Positions 1-7,284 of a stretch of 29,669 nt of DNA are shown here, in pieces. The DNA is from a virus: IMG/VR virus record IMGVR_UViG_3300009314_000065, positions 1-29,669 of that record; one strand, given 5' to 3'. The position numbers were made by a program, and so were the translations under genes. The notes below the pieces were generated by a model. That model was given only the letters and a program-made list of their open reading frames with translations, did no database searches and had not been told where the DNA came from. Position 1 is the stretch's first letter. Every line of letters starts with the position of its first letter.

Positions 1-830
1 TCGGCTTCTATTTGGATAGCATCTGTGTCACTTACAGAACCAATATAGCGAGCATCGCCTATTATAAGATCATTTATCGTAGCATTGCCAGTAGTAACAA
101 TATTATCACTATCGTCTATCGTAACTCCAGTAGGCTGTGTAGTTACCCCATCAGTTCCGTCAAAGGCAGGTATGGAGTTATCAACAACAGTTCCGGCGTC
201 AATCAAGAAACCTGATACACTACTACCTGTATGGGTATGTCCTGGGTCTGCACCGGAGGTTACGTTAGCTCCGAGGATAGTTGCCCCTGTTACAGTTCCG
301 TCGGCTTGGAAATTGCCGTTGCTATCCATGTTCCCAACGTTATTGCTATCCGAATCAAGAAAGTTCACATAATTGGCGCCAGCGTTATCGGACATTTTAA
401 GGTTTAGATCTGTCGCAGGAGCGATCTGCAAATTCCCAGCGTTGCTGCCAGCGACAGTCGAAATTTCTGTAAACCATGTGCTAAAGTTGCTCCCTAAATG
501 CAATTTGACTTGAGTGGCAGGAGCGTTAGGATTCACAATGACATCTGGGGGTAGCGTAACATTGCTGCCATCCCAGGAAGATCCGGGGATTCCAGCAAAA
601 GATCCATTGTCATTATATTGTATCTGCGTATCAGATCCACCGGGGGATGTTCCTGCTACCGTAACGGTTGTCCTTATGCCACTATGAGTTGCAGCAACAC
701 CAGCGCCAACATAATCGACATCAGAAGCGTACCCTTTATGTGTCCCCTCATCTCTCGTCCTGTGAGTTGCAAAAACCAGCGAAGGGAACAGAAACAAACA
801 GGCCACAAATAACACAAATCTTTTCTTCAT
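1..830 (-). CDS. Tail-fibre-like protein with N-terminal signal peptide (3' end outside window)
   Basis: The reading frame is open from ATG at 830 to the window edge, giving 276 codons without a stop. AGGAGA lies 5-10 bases upstream of the ATG. Residues 1-21 look like a classical Sec signal peptide: KKR, then the hydrophobic stretch FVLFVACLFLFPSLVFA, with likely cleavage after VFA. The rest is rich in G, S, T, N and D and includes SDTQIQYNDNGSFAG, a pattern I associate with phage tail-fibre and baseplate-appendage proteins. It follows the 315-aa gene by 14 bases in the same direction. A fibre or other virion appendage is most likely. The signal peptide is odd for such a protein and could instead mean an exported host-surface protein. 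The C-terminus is not visible, so the specific role is open. Confidence 0.7.
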   Translation of the reverse strand, partial: MKKRFVLFVACLFLFPSLVFATHRTRDEGTHKGYASDVDYVGAGVAATHSGIRTTVTVAGTSPGGSDTQIQYNDNGSFAGIPGSSWDGSNVTLPPDVIVNPNAPATQVKLHLGSNFSTWFTEISTVAGSNAGNLQIAPATDLNLKMSDNAGANYVNFLDSDSNNVGNMDSNGNFQADGTVTGATILGANVTSGADPGHTHTGSSVSGFLIDAGTVVDNSIPAFDGTDGVTTQPTGVTIDDSDNIVTTGNATINDLIIGDARYIGSVSDTDAIQIEA

Positions 831-844
831 CCTATTCTCCTGTT

Positions 845-1792
845 TTAACTAAAGTGAGTTACGCAGATAGCTTCTCCGTTAACTATCGAATCTACATACA
901 ATTTATTGAGATTGTCTATTTCAAATCTGACAGGGACATTCCCAGGGATTATAACAGTCCCTCTTTGAGAAGAAGCCGCAGCAACAACATTAGAATCCCC
1001 AACAACTAAGAGATCCGTATTTCCAGTATCCCCACAGATCAAACAATATTTGATAGATGTCGATGTAGAGGTTACCTGCTCTTTTGTACCCGCAGTCGTA
1101 ACAGCCTTTCTCAAAGTGCCTACTGCCCCACATATATCAGGAGCCACGCTTTTGTAAGCTGACTTCCATTCAGCAGATGTCATTCCTCCAGCAGCAAAAG
1201 CCCTTACAACCTTATCGCTTACTGTCTTGAGAGCCGAAATGAAGCGCTTACCATCGGAAAGGCGCACTGATAAGGGTTTTGTTGCTTTATCTGATAAAAA
1301 TCTAAGGGGTTCCAGGGCAGCCAGAAGCTCTGAGAAGTCTAAATCGATCTCTGGATTGACGGTAATATGAGGCTCAGGGACGTTTATATTGGGTATCTTA
1401 ATTTTCGGCACCTTGATCTCAGACGCCTTTATCTCCGGTACTTTGACATCGATCTCCGGGATCTGGACATCAAACGTAGGAGTAAAGTCTATCTTGGCTA
1501 TTGCTTCTTGTAAGGTTTTAATGGTTGAGATTAATGTAGGAAACTCGTCCGCCTTGAGGACATCCGGGATCTTGATGGAAGCAATGTATTCGCCGATCTT
1601 CTTTGCTAATAAGGTAAGTTCGTTTCTAAGATGTAATTTGATCTCATCAAAATTATTAACGGAGATTTCTTTCTGATTTTCCTCTTCAAATAGTATGCCC
1701 AGGTTGCGAATAGCCTCATTGATTTCGCCCAAGGTCGCGAGTTCCTTGCCTGTCCTTTTTGGTCGTTGGGTTGTTTCAAAAAGTCCACTCAT
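845..1792 (-). CDS. Putative virion appendage protein with VPxI repeats
   Basis: This is a 315-aa protein. The N-terminal ~90 residues are charged and helical. Residues ~105-155 carry short alternating repeats built on hydrophobic-x-hydrophobic-P (IPEIDVKVPEI, IKVPKIKIPNI, NVPEPHI), which suggest an extended beta-strand shaft. The C-terminal ~60 residues (GDSNVVAAA, RGTVIIPGNVPVRFEIDNL, NKLYVDS) resemble a small beta-sandwich ending often seen in phage structural proteins. AAGGGGAAG precedes the ATG. It sits between the signal-peptide fibre gene and the plus-strand island. No enzymatic motif is visible. Function as a fibre or baseplate part is inferred from composition and position only. Confidence 0.6.
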   Translation of the reverse strand: MSGLFETTQRPKRTGKELATLGEINEAIRNLGILFEEENQKEISVNNFDEIKLHLRNELTLLAKKIGEYIASIKIPDVLKADEFPTLISTIKTLQEAIAKIDFTPTFDVQIPEIDVKVPEIKASEIKVPKIKIPNINVPEPHITVNPEIDLDFSELLAALEPLRFLSDKATKPLSVRLSDGKRFISALKTVSDKVVRAFAAGGMTSAEWKSAYKSVAPDICGAVGTLRKAVTTAGTKEQVTSTSTSIKYCLICGDTGNTDLLVVGDSNVVAAASSQRGTVIIPGNVPVRFEIDNLNKLYVDSIVNGEAICVTHFS

Positions 1793-1809
1793 ATCTTCCC
1801 CTTATTTTC

Positions 1810-1838
1810 TTGACACGATAGCCTTAGATGGCTATACT
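1810..1838 (+). promoter_or_regulatory. Consensus sigma-70 promoter on the plus strand
   Basis: TTGACA at 1810-1815 and TATACT at 1833-1838 are separated by exactly 17 bases. The expected start of transcription is about 1845, some 24 bases before the ATG of the plus-strand ORF at 1869. The same hexamers, spacing and GC before the -10 element occur in the minus-strand promoter at 27614-27642. It points against the direction of all surrounding virion genes. Confidence 0.75.
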
Positions 1839-1868
1839 CAAAATGACGATGATCGATGATGTGCCATT

Positions 1869-2042
1869 ATGATAAAAAACTCCACAGAACTACCTGATAA
1901 ACACCCCAGGAAACAAAGCAATGAGCATTTAGTTGATTGGCTCATGCGAGACCAAACGAATAATGTTCCGTTAGGCGAATTAACAAGACGAAACATTGAC
2001 GCCATAAACAAGTTTAACCGAACAAGTTCCCGTTTGGCTTGA
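1869..2042 (+). CDS. Small plus-strand protein, with in-frame TGA before a transmembrane tail
   Basis: A 57-aa ORF begins MIKNSTELPDKHPRKQ and has a polar, charged body (VDWLMRDQ, GELTRRNIDAINKFN). It ends at TGA 2040-2042. Directly after this stop, in the same frame, comes AVIILAITAIIISILK and then TAG at 2091-2093. With the TGA read through, the product would be about 74 aa with a C-terminal membrane anchor. The gene lies just downstream of a perfect promoter. A mini-ORF (MTMIDDVPL) ends in TGA overlapping this ATG, but no clear Shine-Dalgarno site is visible. Possible readings are a decayed tail-anchored protein, stop-codon readthrough giving soluble and membrane forms, or a sequence error. 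I do not recognise a family. Confidence 0.45.
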   Translation: MIKNSTELPDKHPRKQSNEHLVDWLMRDQTNNVPLGELTRRNIDAINKFNRTSSRLA

Positions 2043-2078
2043 GCTGTGATTATCCTCGCGATAACAGCCATAATAATC

Positions 2079-2381
2079 TCAATCCTTAAATAGATTAACT
2101 TTATCTATAAGAATTATATTGTCAAAAAGACTTTCAATATCTGCGAAGAAAAACACCCCTCCGCACGTAAAACAAACTGCTTTAAAATACTTCTTGCCAT
2201 TCAGTTCGATTATTTCCACATCTTTGCCCATACCCCGATGCTTACAGGCTATGGGTTGCTTTTTGAATATATTCATGTTTTTCCTCCATTGTTTACCGAC
2301 TTTGCGTCCAAAGGATTCTTTACGAAGTGATGAAAATAACCATAACATTATTAAATTTAGCTGCGTTTCAAGGTCGCCCAT
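2079..2381 (-). CDS. Small zinc-ribbon-like protein with two possible in-frame starts
   Basis: From ATG 2381 the product is 100 aa; AGGAGG sits 7 bases upstream. A second in-frame ATG at 2276 also has a strong GGAGG site (2283-2287) and would give 65 aa. The C-terminal part has CKH near its start and CFTCG, suggesting one metal-binding knuckle (C-x-H plus C-x-x-C), then a hydrophobic tail. The N-terminal 25 residues (GDLETQLNLIMLWLF) resemble the start of the fibre protein at 9846-10673 (DLEGQLDLIITWLM). Its 3' end overlaps the readthrough extension of the convergent plus-strand ORF. Function unknown; the presence of two good ribosome sites suggests either two products or a fusion of a fibre-gene N-terminus to an older small gene. 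Confidence 0.55.
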   Translation of the reverse strand: MGDLETQLNLIMLWLFSSLRKESFGRKVGKQWRKNMNIFKKQPIACKHRGMGKDVEIIELNGKKYFKAVCFTCGGVFFFADIESLFDNIILIDKVNLFKD

Positions 2382-2402
2382 CTTAAAACCTCCTGGTTCT
2401 TC

Positions 2403-2436
2403 TTGACAAAAATCCATATTAATGTTACCTTATAAT
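2403..2436 (+). promoter_or_regulatory. Promoter-like elements with abnormal spacing
   Basis: Perfect TTGACA (2403-2408) and perfect TATAAT (2431-2436) are present but 22 bases apart, beyond the usual 16-18. A poorer -10 (TACCTT at 2426-2431) would give 17-base spacing. They lie upstream of the plus-strand membrane protein at 2491. A weak, possibly activator-dependent promoter is possible. Confidence 0.3.
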
Positions 2437-2490
2437 CATGAAAAACAAATACTTAAAATCAATCTGCGATCATTCGCGATGCAACAAACA

Positions 2491-2652
2491 ATGAAAAAAG
2501 TAAAATTTATAATATCAATATTATCTAGTGCTATAATAGTTATTTATCTAATCTTATGGACATTACAAACCCTTAATATTATCCCATCCTTTTCAGCCTT
2601 TAACGACGATGAGCAATTCTCCACAGATAATTTTCCACCCATGACACCCTAA
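2491..2652 (+). CDS. Small plus-strand protein with one N-terminal transmembrane helix
   Basis: This is a 53-aa product from ATG 2491. KKVK is followed by a strongly hydrophobic segment (FIISILSSAIIVIYLILW), then a polar acidic tail (FNDDEQFSTDNFPP). The topology is that of a type II (N-in) single-span protein. An upstream mini-ORF from 2438 (MKNKYLKSICDHSRCNKQ) ends in TGA overlapping this ATG, which could couple translation; no good Shine-Dalgarno site is visible. An in-frame ATG at 2479 would add four residues. Its TAA overlaps the TAG of the convergent 889-aa gene. Holin, spanin-type or superinfection-exclusion roles are all possible, and none is supported by a motif. Confidence 0.45.
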   Translation: MKKVKFIISILSSAIIVIYLILWTLQTLNIIPSFSAFNDDEQFSTDNFPPMTP

Positions 2653-5318
2653 TATCCTTTTATTTCTTTCATAAGTTTTTTTAATTGATTATATGTTTCT
2701 TTTATTCGCACACCTTCTCGCGTTCTCTCATATCTTTTGGCCCAGAATTTACCTCTTTTTAAATCTTCTATTTTTTTCTCCACATTTCTTAATCCCCTGT
2801 CCCGAAGATCTTTAAGATTAACTTTATATATGGACGATAAAGTTTGTGCAAGAGTTTGCTCCCCAGCTGTCAACTCTTCCTTTCTCATCTGCTTTTTAAC
2901 AATTTTATTTATTTCGTTAAGCAATCGTGCTTGTGGTAATACTGATACAGCTGTATATTTTAACTTAACTGGTATATCCATACGTAAAAGTTCTTGTGTC
3001 TCGTTAGGATATTTTTGTATCTCTGACTCAAAATAAAAACTTTTATTCATTCCAAGCTCAATAGGCGCTCTTAAATAAGGAGTAAGTAATTCTACAAACA
3101 ATTCTTGCGGTCTTACCATTTTTGCCAAATCGCCAGCAGGGATTACACCCTCCAGTGGCATATAAGTAACTGTATCAACAGTTCTTCCTATTTCTATAGG
3201 CAGCCGTTCATATAAATCTGGTCTTGCATATTTCAAACGTAGTAAGTCTTGCTCATCCCGCGATCTTAGTGCTGGGCTAAGAACCATATATTTTTCAGGT
3301 TGTTGCCACAATTGTTGTGCTTGTAGTGGTACGTTCTTGCGTGTCCATGTATAAAACGGAAAAAGCCTTTTCATTATTTGCTTCTCGAATGCTGTCAAAT
3401 CTTGGTAATCAAACAAAAACTTTTTAACTGACTTTGCCGCAGTAAAGGCGTCATCTCCTTTTTCTATCTTATCCAAAAAGTGTGCCAGGCGAGCATTGTT
3501 TTCTATAGTGGCACCAAATGCCATTCCCTTCCCTATCAGTCCATCGCCTTGAATTGCTCTTTGAATACCTGTTTCAATGTCAGCCGCATACCACCCATGT
3601 CCCAAAACACCTGTTTTTTCGGCTTGAATAATTATATCGTCAGCCATCTGTGTCGTTATGCCAAATCTCTTTAGGTTTTCCAAGGCAACTCTATTTTTAA
3701 TTCCAGTTGAAGTTTTATATTTTCTATACATTTGTATAGCTTGCGCTCTTGGATAATGTCTTGGATTGACATTAGCCAAGTAGTTATTCCACATATTGCC
3801 CACCATGTTCCTCAAATGGTATTTGGGGAATGGGGCTAATGTCCACTTCTTCCAGATGTTTTGGACTGCATCAAATGATTTTACGAATAATTTGGCTTCG
3901 TTTGGATTGAAGTATGACGTTGTGACACGTGTGATCTCTGACATAACTTCTGGATCAAACTTGAGACCTTTTAGAGAAGGATTCAAGTTGGTAACACTAT
4001 CGGGTAATTCTTGCCAAAATGCTGGGGCTTCTGTCTTTCCAAATGTTTTAGCAACATCATCGAGAAATTGAGCTGATGTTACTGCTTTTGCTGATTTTGT
4101 TCCTCTGACAGCAACTGCATAAGCTGGATGCTTAATAAAAAATTCTTCCACAGACCGCCCACCTAAACTTTTAAGTCCGTGCTCCGCAGCAAATGCGTTA
4201 AATTCATCTAACGTAAAATCTCCAGTTTTTCTTCGTAACGCATTATCCAGCTTGGTATTCCAGATCTTTGAATTACCTATCTTTGCTTGCTTAAAATACT
4301 CTCTCGCTTCTTTTGTGGTTATGCGCGGAAAATATTGAATATGCCGTGCATTCTCTGACAATGCCGTTATTGATACACCCGCCTTCATCTCTTTTGTTAA
4401 TATGTTAGACAGATGCGATTTGATGGTATTTGCCAAGACTTTTGTTTCCGTTGCCGCATCCCCTATTGCCATATTGGGCTGTTCAATTAAATTAACTATT
4501 TGCTTTTCTATGTCATCGACGGATTGCTTTGTTTTTGCTGAAATATTTTGGATGACAGTTCTTATCTTTACTCCAAATTTCAATTCCTTCCCCTTGAGAT
4601 ATTCTCGATTGAGCAAATGCTTATCTATTAAATCACCCAACTTGCCTATTCCAGTTTTTGTGATAAAGATTTCTTTTAGTCCATGTGCAACTGGTTGAAT
4701 CTTTGCACCTAATATAGTTGTAGCTTTTGACACACCAGGTATCGCTTTTATGCCCCCGCTAACAAGGCTCGTTCCTTTACTAATAGTTTTTGTGATTAAC
4801 TTATACCCCGCGCCTCCAAACCACATTAACGGATCTGTCGCTATCTCTGTGGCAAATCCCAAAAATGGTATACCCTTTATACCTACTTCATCCCACAATG
4901 CGTTTGCCTGGATTCGTTCTTTGCCAGATAAGCCTCTCCATGTAGCTTCTAATAACCCTTTAATATTTTCTCCCTTTTGTCCCAGTGCCTCCATAGCCTC
5001 TGGCGGTAAATTCTCAACATCAGCTAATGAGTTTATTGGATAACCAGCATTCTTTAACGCATTGAGACTGTCTTGCCGTTGTTGATTAAGAATGGATTTG
5101 ATCGCATAACCAGGTCTCCCTAAAATGTCTAACACCTTGCCGAACTTAGACATCTGGGAAAAACGATCTTCCTCTCTTGAAATGCTTAAAGGTTTGATAT
5201 TGAGTCCCACGGGTTTAAGTTGTAAATCAACTTTTTCTTCCTTCGCCTTCAAATTGAGCTTAGGTTCAACTGGTCTAAGGTGCAATTCTTCATCAACAGG
5301 CTTTAGATTAAGTGACAT
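2649..5318 (-). CDS. Very large internal virion / DNA-ejection-type protein
   Basis: This is an 889-aa protein. Residues 1-45 hold imperfect repeats of LxLKPV (LNLKPV, LHLRPV, LNLKA, LQLKPV, LNIKPL). The body is long and helical with hydrophobic glycine-rich patches near 150-200 (KGIPFLGFATEIATDPLMW). A conserved-looking core lies near 500-680: KYHLRNMVGNMWNNYLA, then FDYQDLTAFEKQIMKRLFPF and YTWTRKN. I associate the latter with large phage proteins injected or packed with DNA, and with polyvalent-protein-associated regions. The last ~120 residues are basic. It follows the coiled-coil gene directly (stop at 5319, start at 5318), with AAAGGTGA as ribosome site. No peptidoglycan-hydrolase motif is evident. 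Assignment as an ejection protein is inferred from size, position and the core motif. Confidence 0.6.
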   Translation of the reverse strand: MSLNLKPVDEELHLRPVEPKLNLKAKEEKVDLQLKPVGLNIKPLSISREEDRFSQMSKFGKVLDILGRPGYAIKSILNQQRQDSLNALKNAGYPINSLADVENLPPEAMEALGQKGENIKGLLEATWRGLSGKERIQANALWDEVGIKGIPFLGFATEIATDPLMWFGGAGYKLITKTISKGTSLVSGGIKAIPGVSKATTILGAKIQPVAHGLKEIFITKTGIGKLGDLIDKHLLNREYLKGKELKFGVKIRTVIQNISAKTKQSVDDIEKQIVNLIEQPNMAIGDAATETKVLANTIKSHLSNILTKEMKAGVSITALSENARHIQYFPRITTKEAREYFKQAKIGNSKIWNTKLDNALRRKTGDFTLDEFNAFAAEHGLKSLGGRSVEEFFIKHPAYAVAVRGTKSAKAVTSAQFLDDVAKTFGKTEAPAFWQELPDSVTNLNPSLKGLKFDPEVMSEITRVTTSYFNPNEAKLFVKSFDAVQNIWKKWTLAPFPKYHLRNMVGNMWNNYLANVNPRHYPRAQAIQMYRKYKTSTGIKNRVALENLKRFGITTQMADDIIIQAEKTGVLGHGWYAADIETGIQRAIQGDGLIGKGMAFGATIENNARLAHFLDKIEKGDDAFTAAKSVKKFLFDYQDLTAFEKQIMKRLFPFYTWTRKNVPLQAQQLWQQPEKYMVLSPALRSRDEQDLLRLKYARPDLYERLPIEIGRTVDTVTYMPLEGVIPAGDLAKMVRPQELFVELLTPYLRAPIELGMNKSFYFESEIQKYPNETQELLRMDIPVKLKYTAVSVLPQARLLNEINKIVKKQMRKEELTAGEQTLAQTLSSIYKVNLKDLRDRGLRNVEKKIEDLKRGKFWAKRYERTREGVRIKETYNQLKKLMKEIKGY

Positions 5319-6017
5319 TTATTTCACCTTTGTATATCCTTCTTTTAGAGCTTGTTCTAATTGATAAGCTGGAATAAGCCAGGGCTTGCCCCTCTTATCC
5401 TGAATGGTTATTTCTTCATATCGACTAAGTTCTTCTTCAAATAGTGTTGGATCGAGCTTGGCTTCAGTTATAGCACTTAAAGCCTCATCCATAGTTTTTG
5501 GTTCGTAAACTGATGGTTCACCCCATTCCTTTCCCAAAACTATCTTCCCTCTCTTTAAGCCACTTCTTATAGCTTCTATTTTCTGTTCTTGCCCCCAAGA
5601 TGGGGTTTTTTCTTTTTCTTTCTGTTTTAACATAACGTCATTTTTGTATTTTTCTTCTTCTGATGTCAACTCTATTCCGTCAAGTAACTTTTGTTTGATA
5701 ATGTTCTCTCGAATCTTTATTGTTGCAGTTGCCCCTTTACTTTTATCTTCCAATATATCCAATTGATTACGCAAACTGTCGTCGCGGACAATTTGTCCAC
5801 CCTCTCTGCGCATACCGATTTTTGCCAAACTTATCTCTCTTTGGCTTTTTCTCTCTCCCAACAAGTCCTCTCTTTCCTGTCTTTTAAGTTTCATCAATTC
5901 GCGAATTTGACGTTGTTGCAAATACTTATCAGTTGCATTGATAATCGACATTGCACGTCGCTGATCTCTTTCATCTTCCAAAGCTTTGTACTTTATGATA
6001 TGCCCAAGAATTGACAT
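5319..6017 (-). CDS. Coiled-coil virion-associated protein
   Basis: This is a 232-aa, very charged protein. Residues ~10-130 are predicted-looking coiled coil (DERDQRRAMSIIN, LQQRQIRELMKLKRQEREDL), and the C-terminal 80 residues are more globular (MDEALSAITEAKLDPTLFEEEL, DKRGKPWLIPAYQLEQAL, GYTKVK). GGAGG lies 6 bases before the ATG, inside the 3' end of the upstream HNH gene. It abuts the 889-aa gene and probably acts with it as an internal or tail-associated virion component. No family recognised. Confidence 0.6.
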   Translation of the reverse strand: MSILGHIIKYKALEDERDQRRAMSIINATDKYLQQRQIRELMKLKRQEREDLLGERKSQREISLAKIGMRREGGQIVRDDSLRNQLDILEDKSKGATATIKIRENIIKQKLLDGIELTSEEEKYKNDVMLKQKEKEKTPSWGQEQKIEAIRSGLKRGKIVLGKEWGEPSVYEPKTMDEALSAITEAKLDPTLFEEELSRYEEITIQDKRGKPWLIPAYQLEQALKEGYTKVK

Positions 6018-6769
6018 GATTTTCCTCCTATCATATTTTTAAAATATTGGCTCCAGTAGTCGCGATTGAAGTTAGTTTTGCAGTGGCAGCTATTACACAA
6101 CGATATTAAATTACTTAAATTTAAATTTTCCTTATTATAGTCGATGTGATGAATATGTAATTGTCTTTCGCATTCAAGCTGTGGCACTCCGCAGAGCTGG
6201 CACTTACAGTTGTCTCTGATTCTAATTTGCTTCCTGAGCTCTTTCCTCCATGTCAGAGGATATGGTTCAAAGGATTTGCCACCTCGCCAAGCTGGATTTT
6301 GTTCTCCGACTAATAAACCTTTAAGTTTTTCGCTTATTTTTTTACATGCTTTTTTTGAGCAATGCGCTTTAATCATTTTCCTACGATTTTCGTCTGATAT
6401 ACTATGATGTTTACCTCTTCTGGATTTGCTGCTTTTATCTATATGTTCTTGAGAAAGTTTGCGTCCTAAAAAATAATAGGGATTTGATCTACTTTTTACA
6501 TTCATCTTTCTTAATGCATACCAAATTGATGCTTGATGAACATTGAATAATTTAGCAATTTCATTCATTGACTTGCCAGATAAATATTTATTTGCAACAG
6601 ACTGAAAATTTAGTTTTCGATGATTCTGGCGAGGAACTTTATGCTTTTTTAATATATAAAAAATTAAACTAATAGCACAATGAAACTCTTTTGCGATTTC
6701 TGTCATGCTCCTACCTTGAAGATACAGATTCTTTATCTCCTCTTGAGGTAATTTCTTTTTTGCGCTCAT
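5993..6769 (-). CDS. HNH homing endonuclease with two helix-turn-helix repeats
   Basis: This is a 258-aa protein. Two N-terminal DNA-binding repeats are visible: IKNLYLQGRSMTEIAKEF (about 12-29) and VANKYLSGKSMNEIAKLFNV (about 57-76), each of the resolvase-like helix-turn-helix kind. A NUMOD3-like stretch follows (GRKLSQEHIDKSSKSRRGK). The C-terminal nuclease has CQLCGVP, then QLHIHHIDYNKENLN, then LCNSCHCKTN, which are the paired CxxC zinc knuckles and the HH...N core of HNH enzymes. ATG at 6769 has AGGAGGAGG upstream. It overlaps the next gene by 25 bases and likely was inserted at the junction between two virion genes. Confidence 0.85.
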   Translation of the reverse strand: MSAKKKLPQEEIKNLYLQGRSMTEIAKEFHCAISLIFYILKKHKVPRQNHRKLNFQSVANKYLSGKSMNEIAKLFNVHQASIWYALRKMNVKSRSNPYYFLGRKLSQEHIDKSSKSRRGKHHSISDENRRKMIKAHCSKKACKKISEKLKGLLVGEQNPAWRGGKSFEPYPLTWRKELRKQIRIRDNCKCQLCGVPQLECERQLHIHHIDYNKENLNLSNLISLCNSCHCKTNFNRDYWSQYFKNMIGGKSCQFLGIS

Positions 6770-6793
6770 TTACCTCCTCCTCTTTTTCTTCTT

Positions 6794-6814
6794 AGGGGTT
6801 CTCTATGAACCCCT
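6794..6814 (-). other. Perfect 8-bp hairpin at the end of the winged-helix gene
   Basis: AGGGGTTC (6794-6801) and GAACCCCT (6807-6814) form a perfect stem with a 5-base loop. The stop codon of the winged-helix gene begins in the loop. On the mRNA the stem is followed by an A/G-rich stretch, not a U run, so it is not a canonical terminator. It sits 25 bases before the HNH start and could affect mRNA stability or HNH expression. Confidence 0.45.
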
Positions 6815-7267
6815 TTGTATAGCTGCAATAGTTTTTGCTTTCCAGTTCTTCGGAACCTTAACTCTATTCTTAACTCTTTCTTTACTCTTATATAGGTGTC
6901 CGCTTTTTGCGGAGTTAAAGGGTTGATTTTGCGGATACCCTGTCCGCTTTTTGCGGATACCCCCACAGTCTATTTGAGGCAAAAGAACAGTGCCAAGCAT
7001 TGTATATTCTGTAACACTGGAACCTTTGCCAGCGCTATATAAAATAAGTCCTCTAACCTTCAATATTTTTCTGGCTCTCCACAATGTATCTTGCGAAATT
7101 CCCAAATGATTAATGATTAACTTGTCTCTCCAAGTAAATGTGGGTCTCTGAAACCTGCAATACAGCCCTCTCAAATAGATATAGAGCAATTGAGGTATTC
7201 TCTTAATCTGCCTATCTTGGCACAACTGAAAGAAGTTGTTTTCTAAGTACTGATACCCGTTTTTCAT
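6803..7267 (-). CDS. Winged-helix DNA-binding protein (HTH_36-like, replication- or regulator-type)
   Basis: This is a 154-aa product from ATG 7267, chosen because AAGGGAAG lies just upstream; a GTG at 7297 would add ten residues. Residues ~30-90 read as a winged helix: TFTWRDKLIINHLGISQDT (helix-turn-helix), LWRARKILKVRGLILYS (recognition helix and wing). Such domains occur in plasmid and phage replication initiators and in regulators. The DNA encoding the C-terminal third holds inverted-repeat units (see 6899-6957) that could be the protein's own binding sites. It sits among ejection-protein genes, an unusual place for a replication gene. Role unresolved between replication initiator, late regulator and selfish passenger. 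Confidence 0.55.
   Translation of the reverse strand: MKNGYQYLENNFFQLCQDRQIKRIPQLLYIYLRGLYCRFQRPTFTWRDKLIINHLGISQDTLWRARKILKVRGLILYSAGKGSSVTEYTMLGTVLLPQIDCGGIRKKRTGYPQNQPFNSAKSGHLYKSKERVKNRVKVPKNWKAKTIAAIQRGS
6899..6957. repeat. Inverted-repeat iterons inside the winged-helix gene
   Basis: TCCGCTTTTTGCGGA occurs at 6899-6913 and 6943-6957: TCCGC and GCGGA arms around five T. A half-copy, TTTTGCGGATAC, lies between them at 6927-6938, and the third unit is also followed by GGATAC. Start-to-start distance of the full copies is 44 bases. The pattern is typical of a binding-site cluster (iteron or operator). Confidence 0.6.
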
Positions 7268-7284
7268 ATTTCTTCCCTTCTTAA

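Noticed and set aside
1838-2071. Minus-strand 77-aa frame opposite the plus-strand ORF
   Set aside because: Composition is odd (S, C, F and M rich), there is no good ribosome site, and a perfect plus-strand promoter drives the other strand.
1869-2093. TGA read as tryptophan (alternative genetic code) across the genome
   Set aside because: Many well-supported genes (terminase, GT2, HNH, kinase fusion, zinc ribbons) end at TGA, often within ATGA or TGATG overlaps with the next start. TGA is therefore a normal stop here.
6766-6966. 66-aa minus-strand frame overlapping the winged-helix gene and the iterons
   Set aside because: It covers the repeats in another frame, has no ribosome site, and competes with a longer gene with a recognisable domain.
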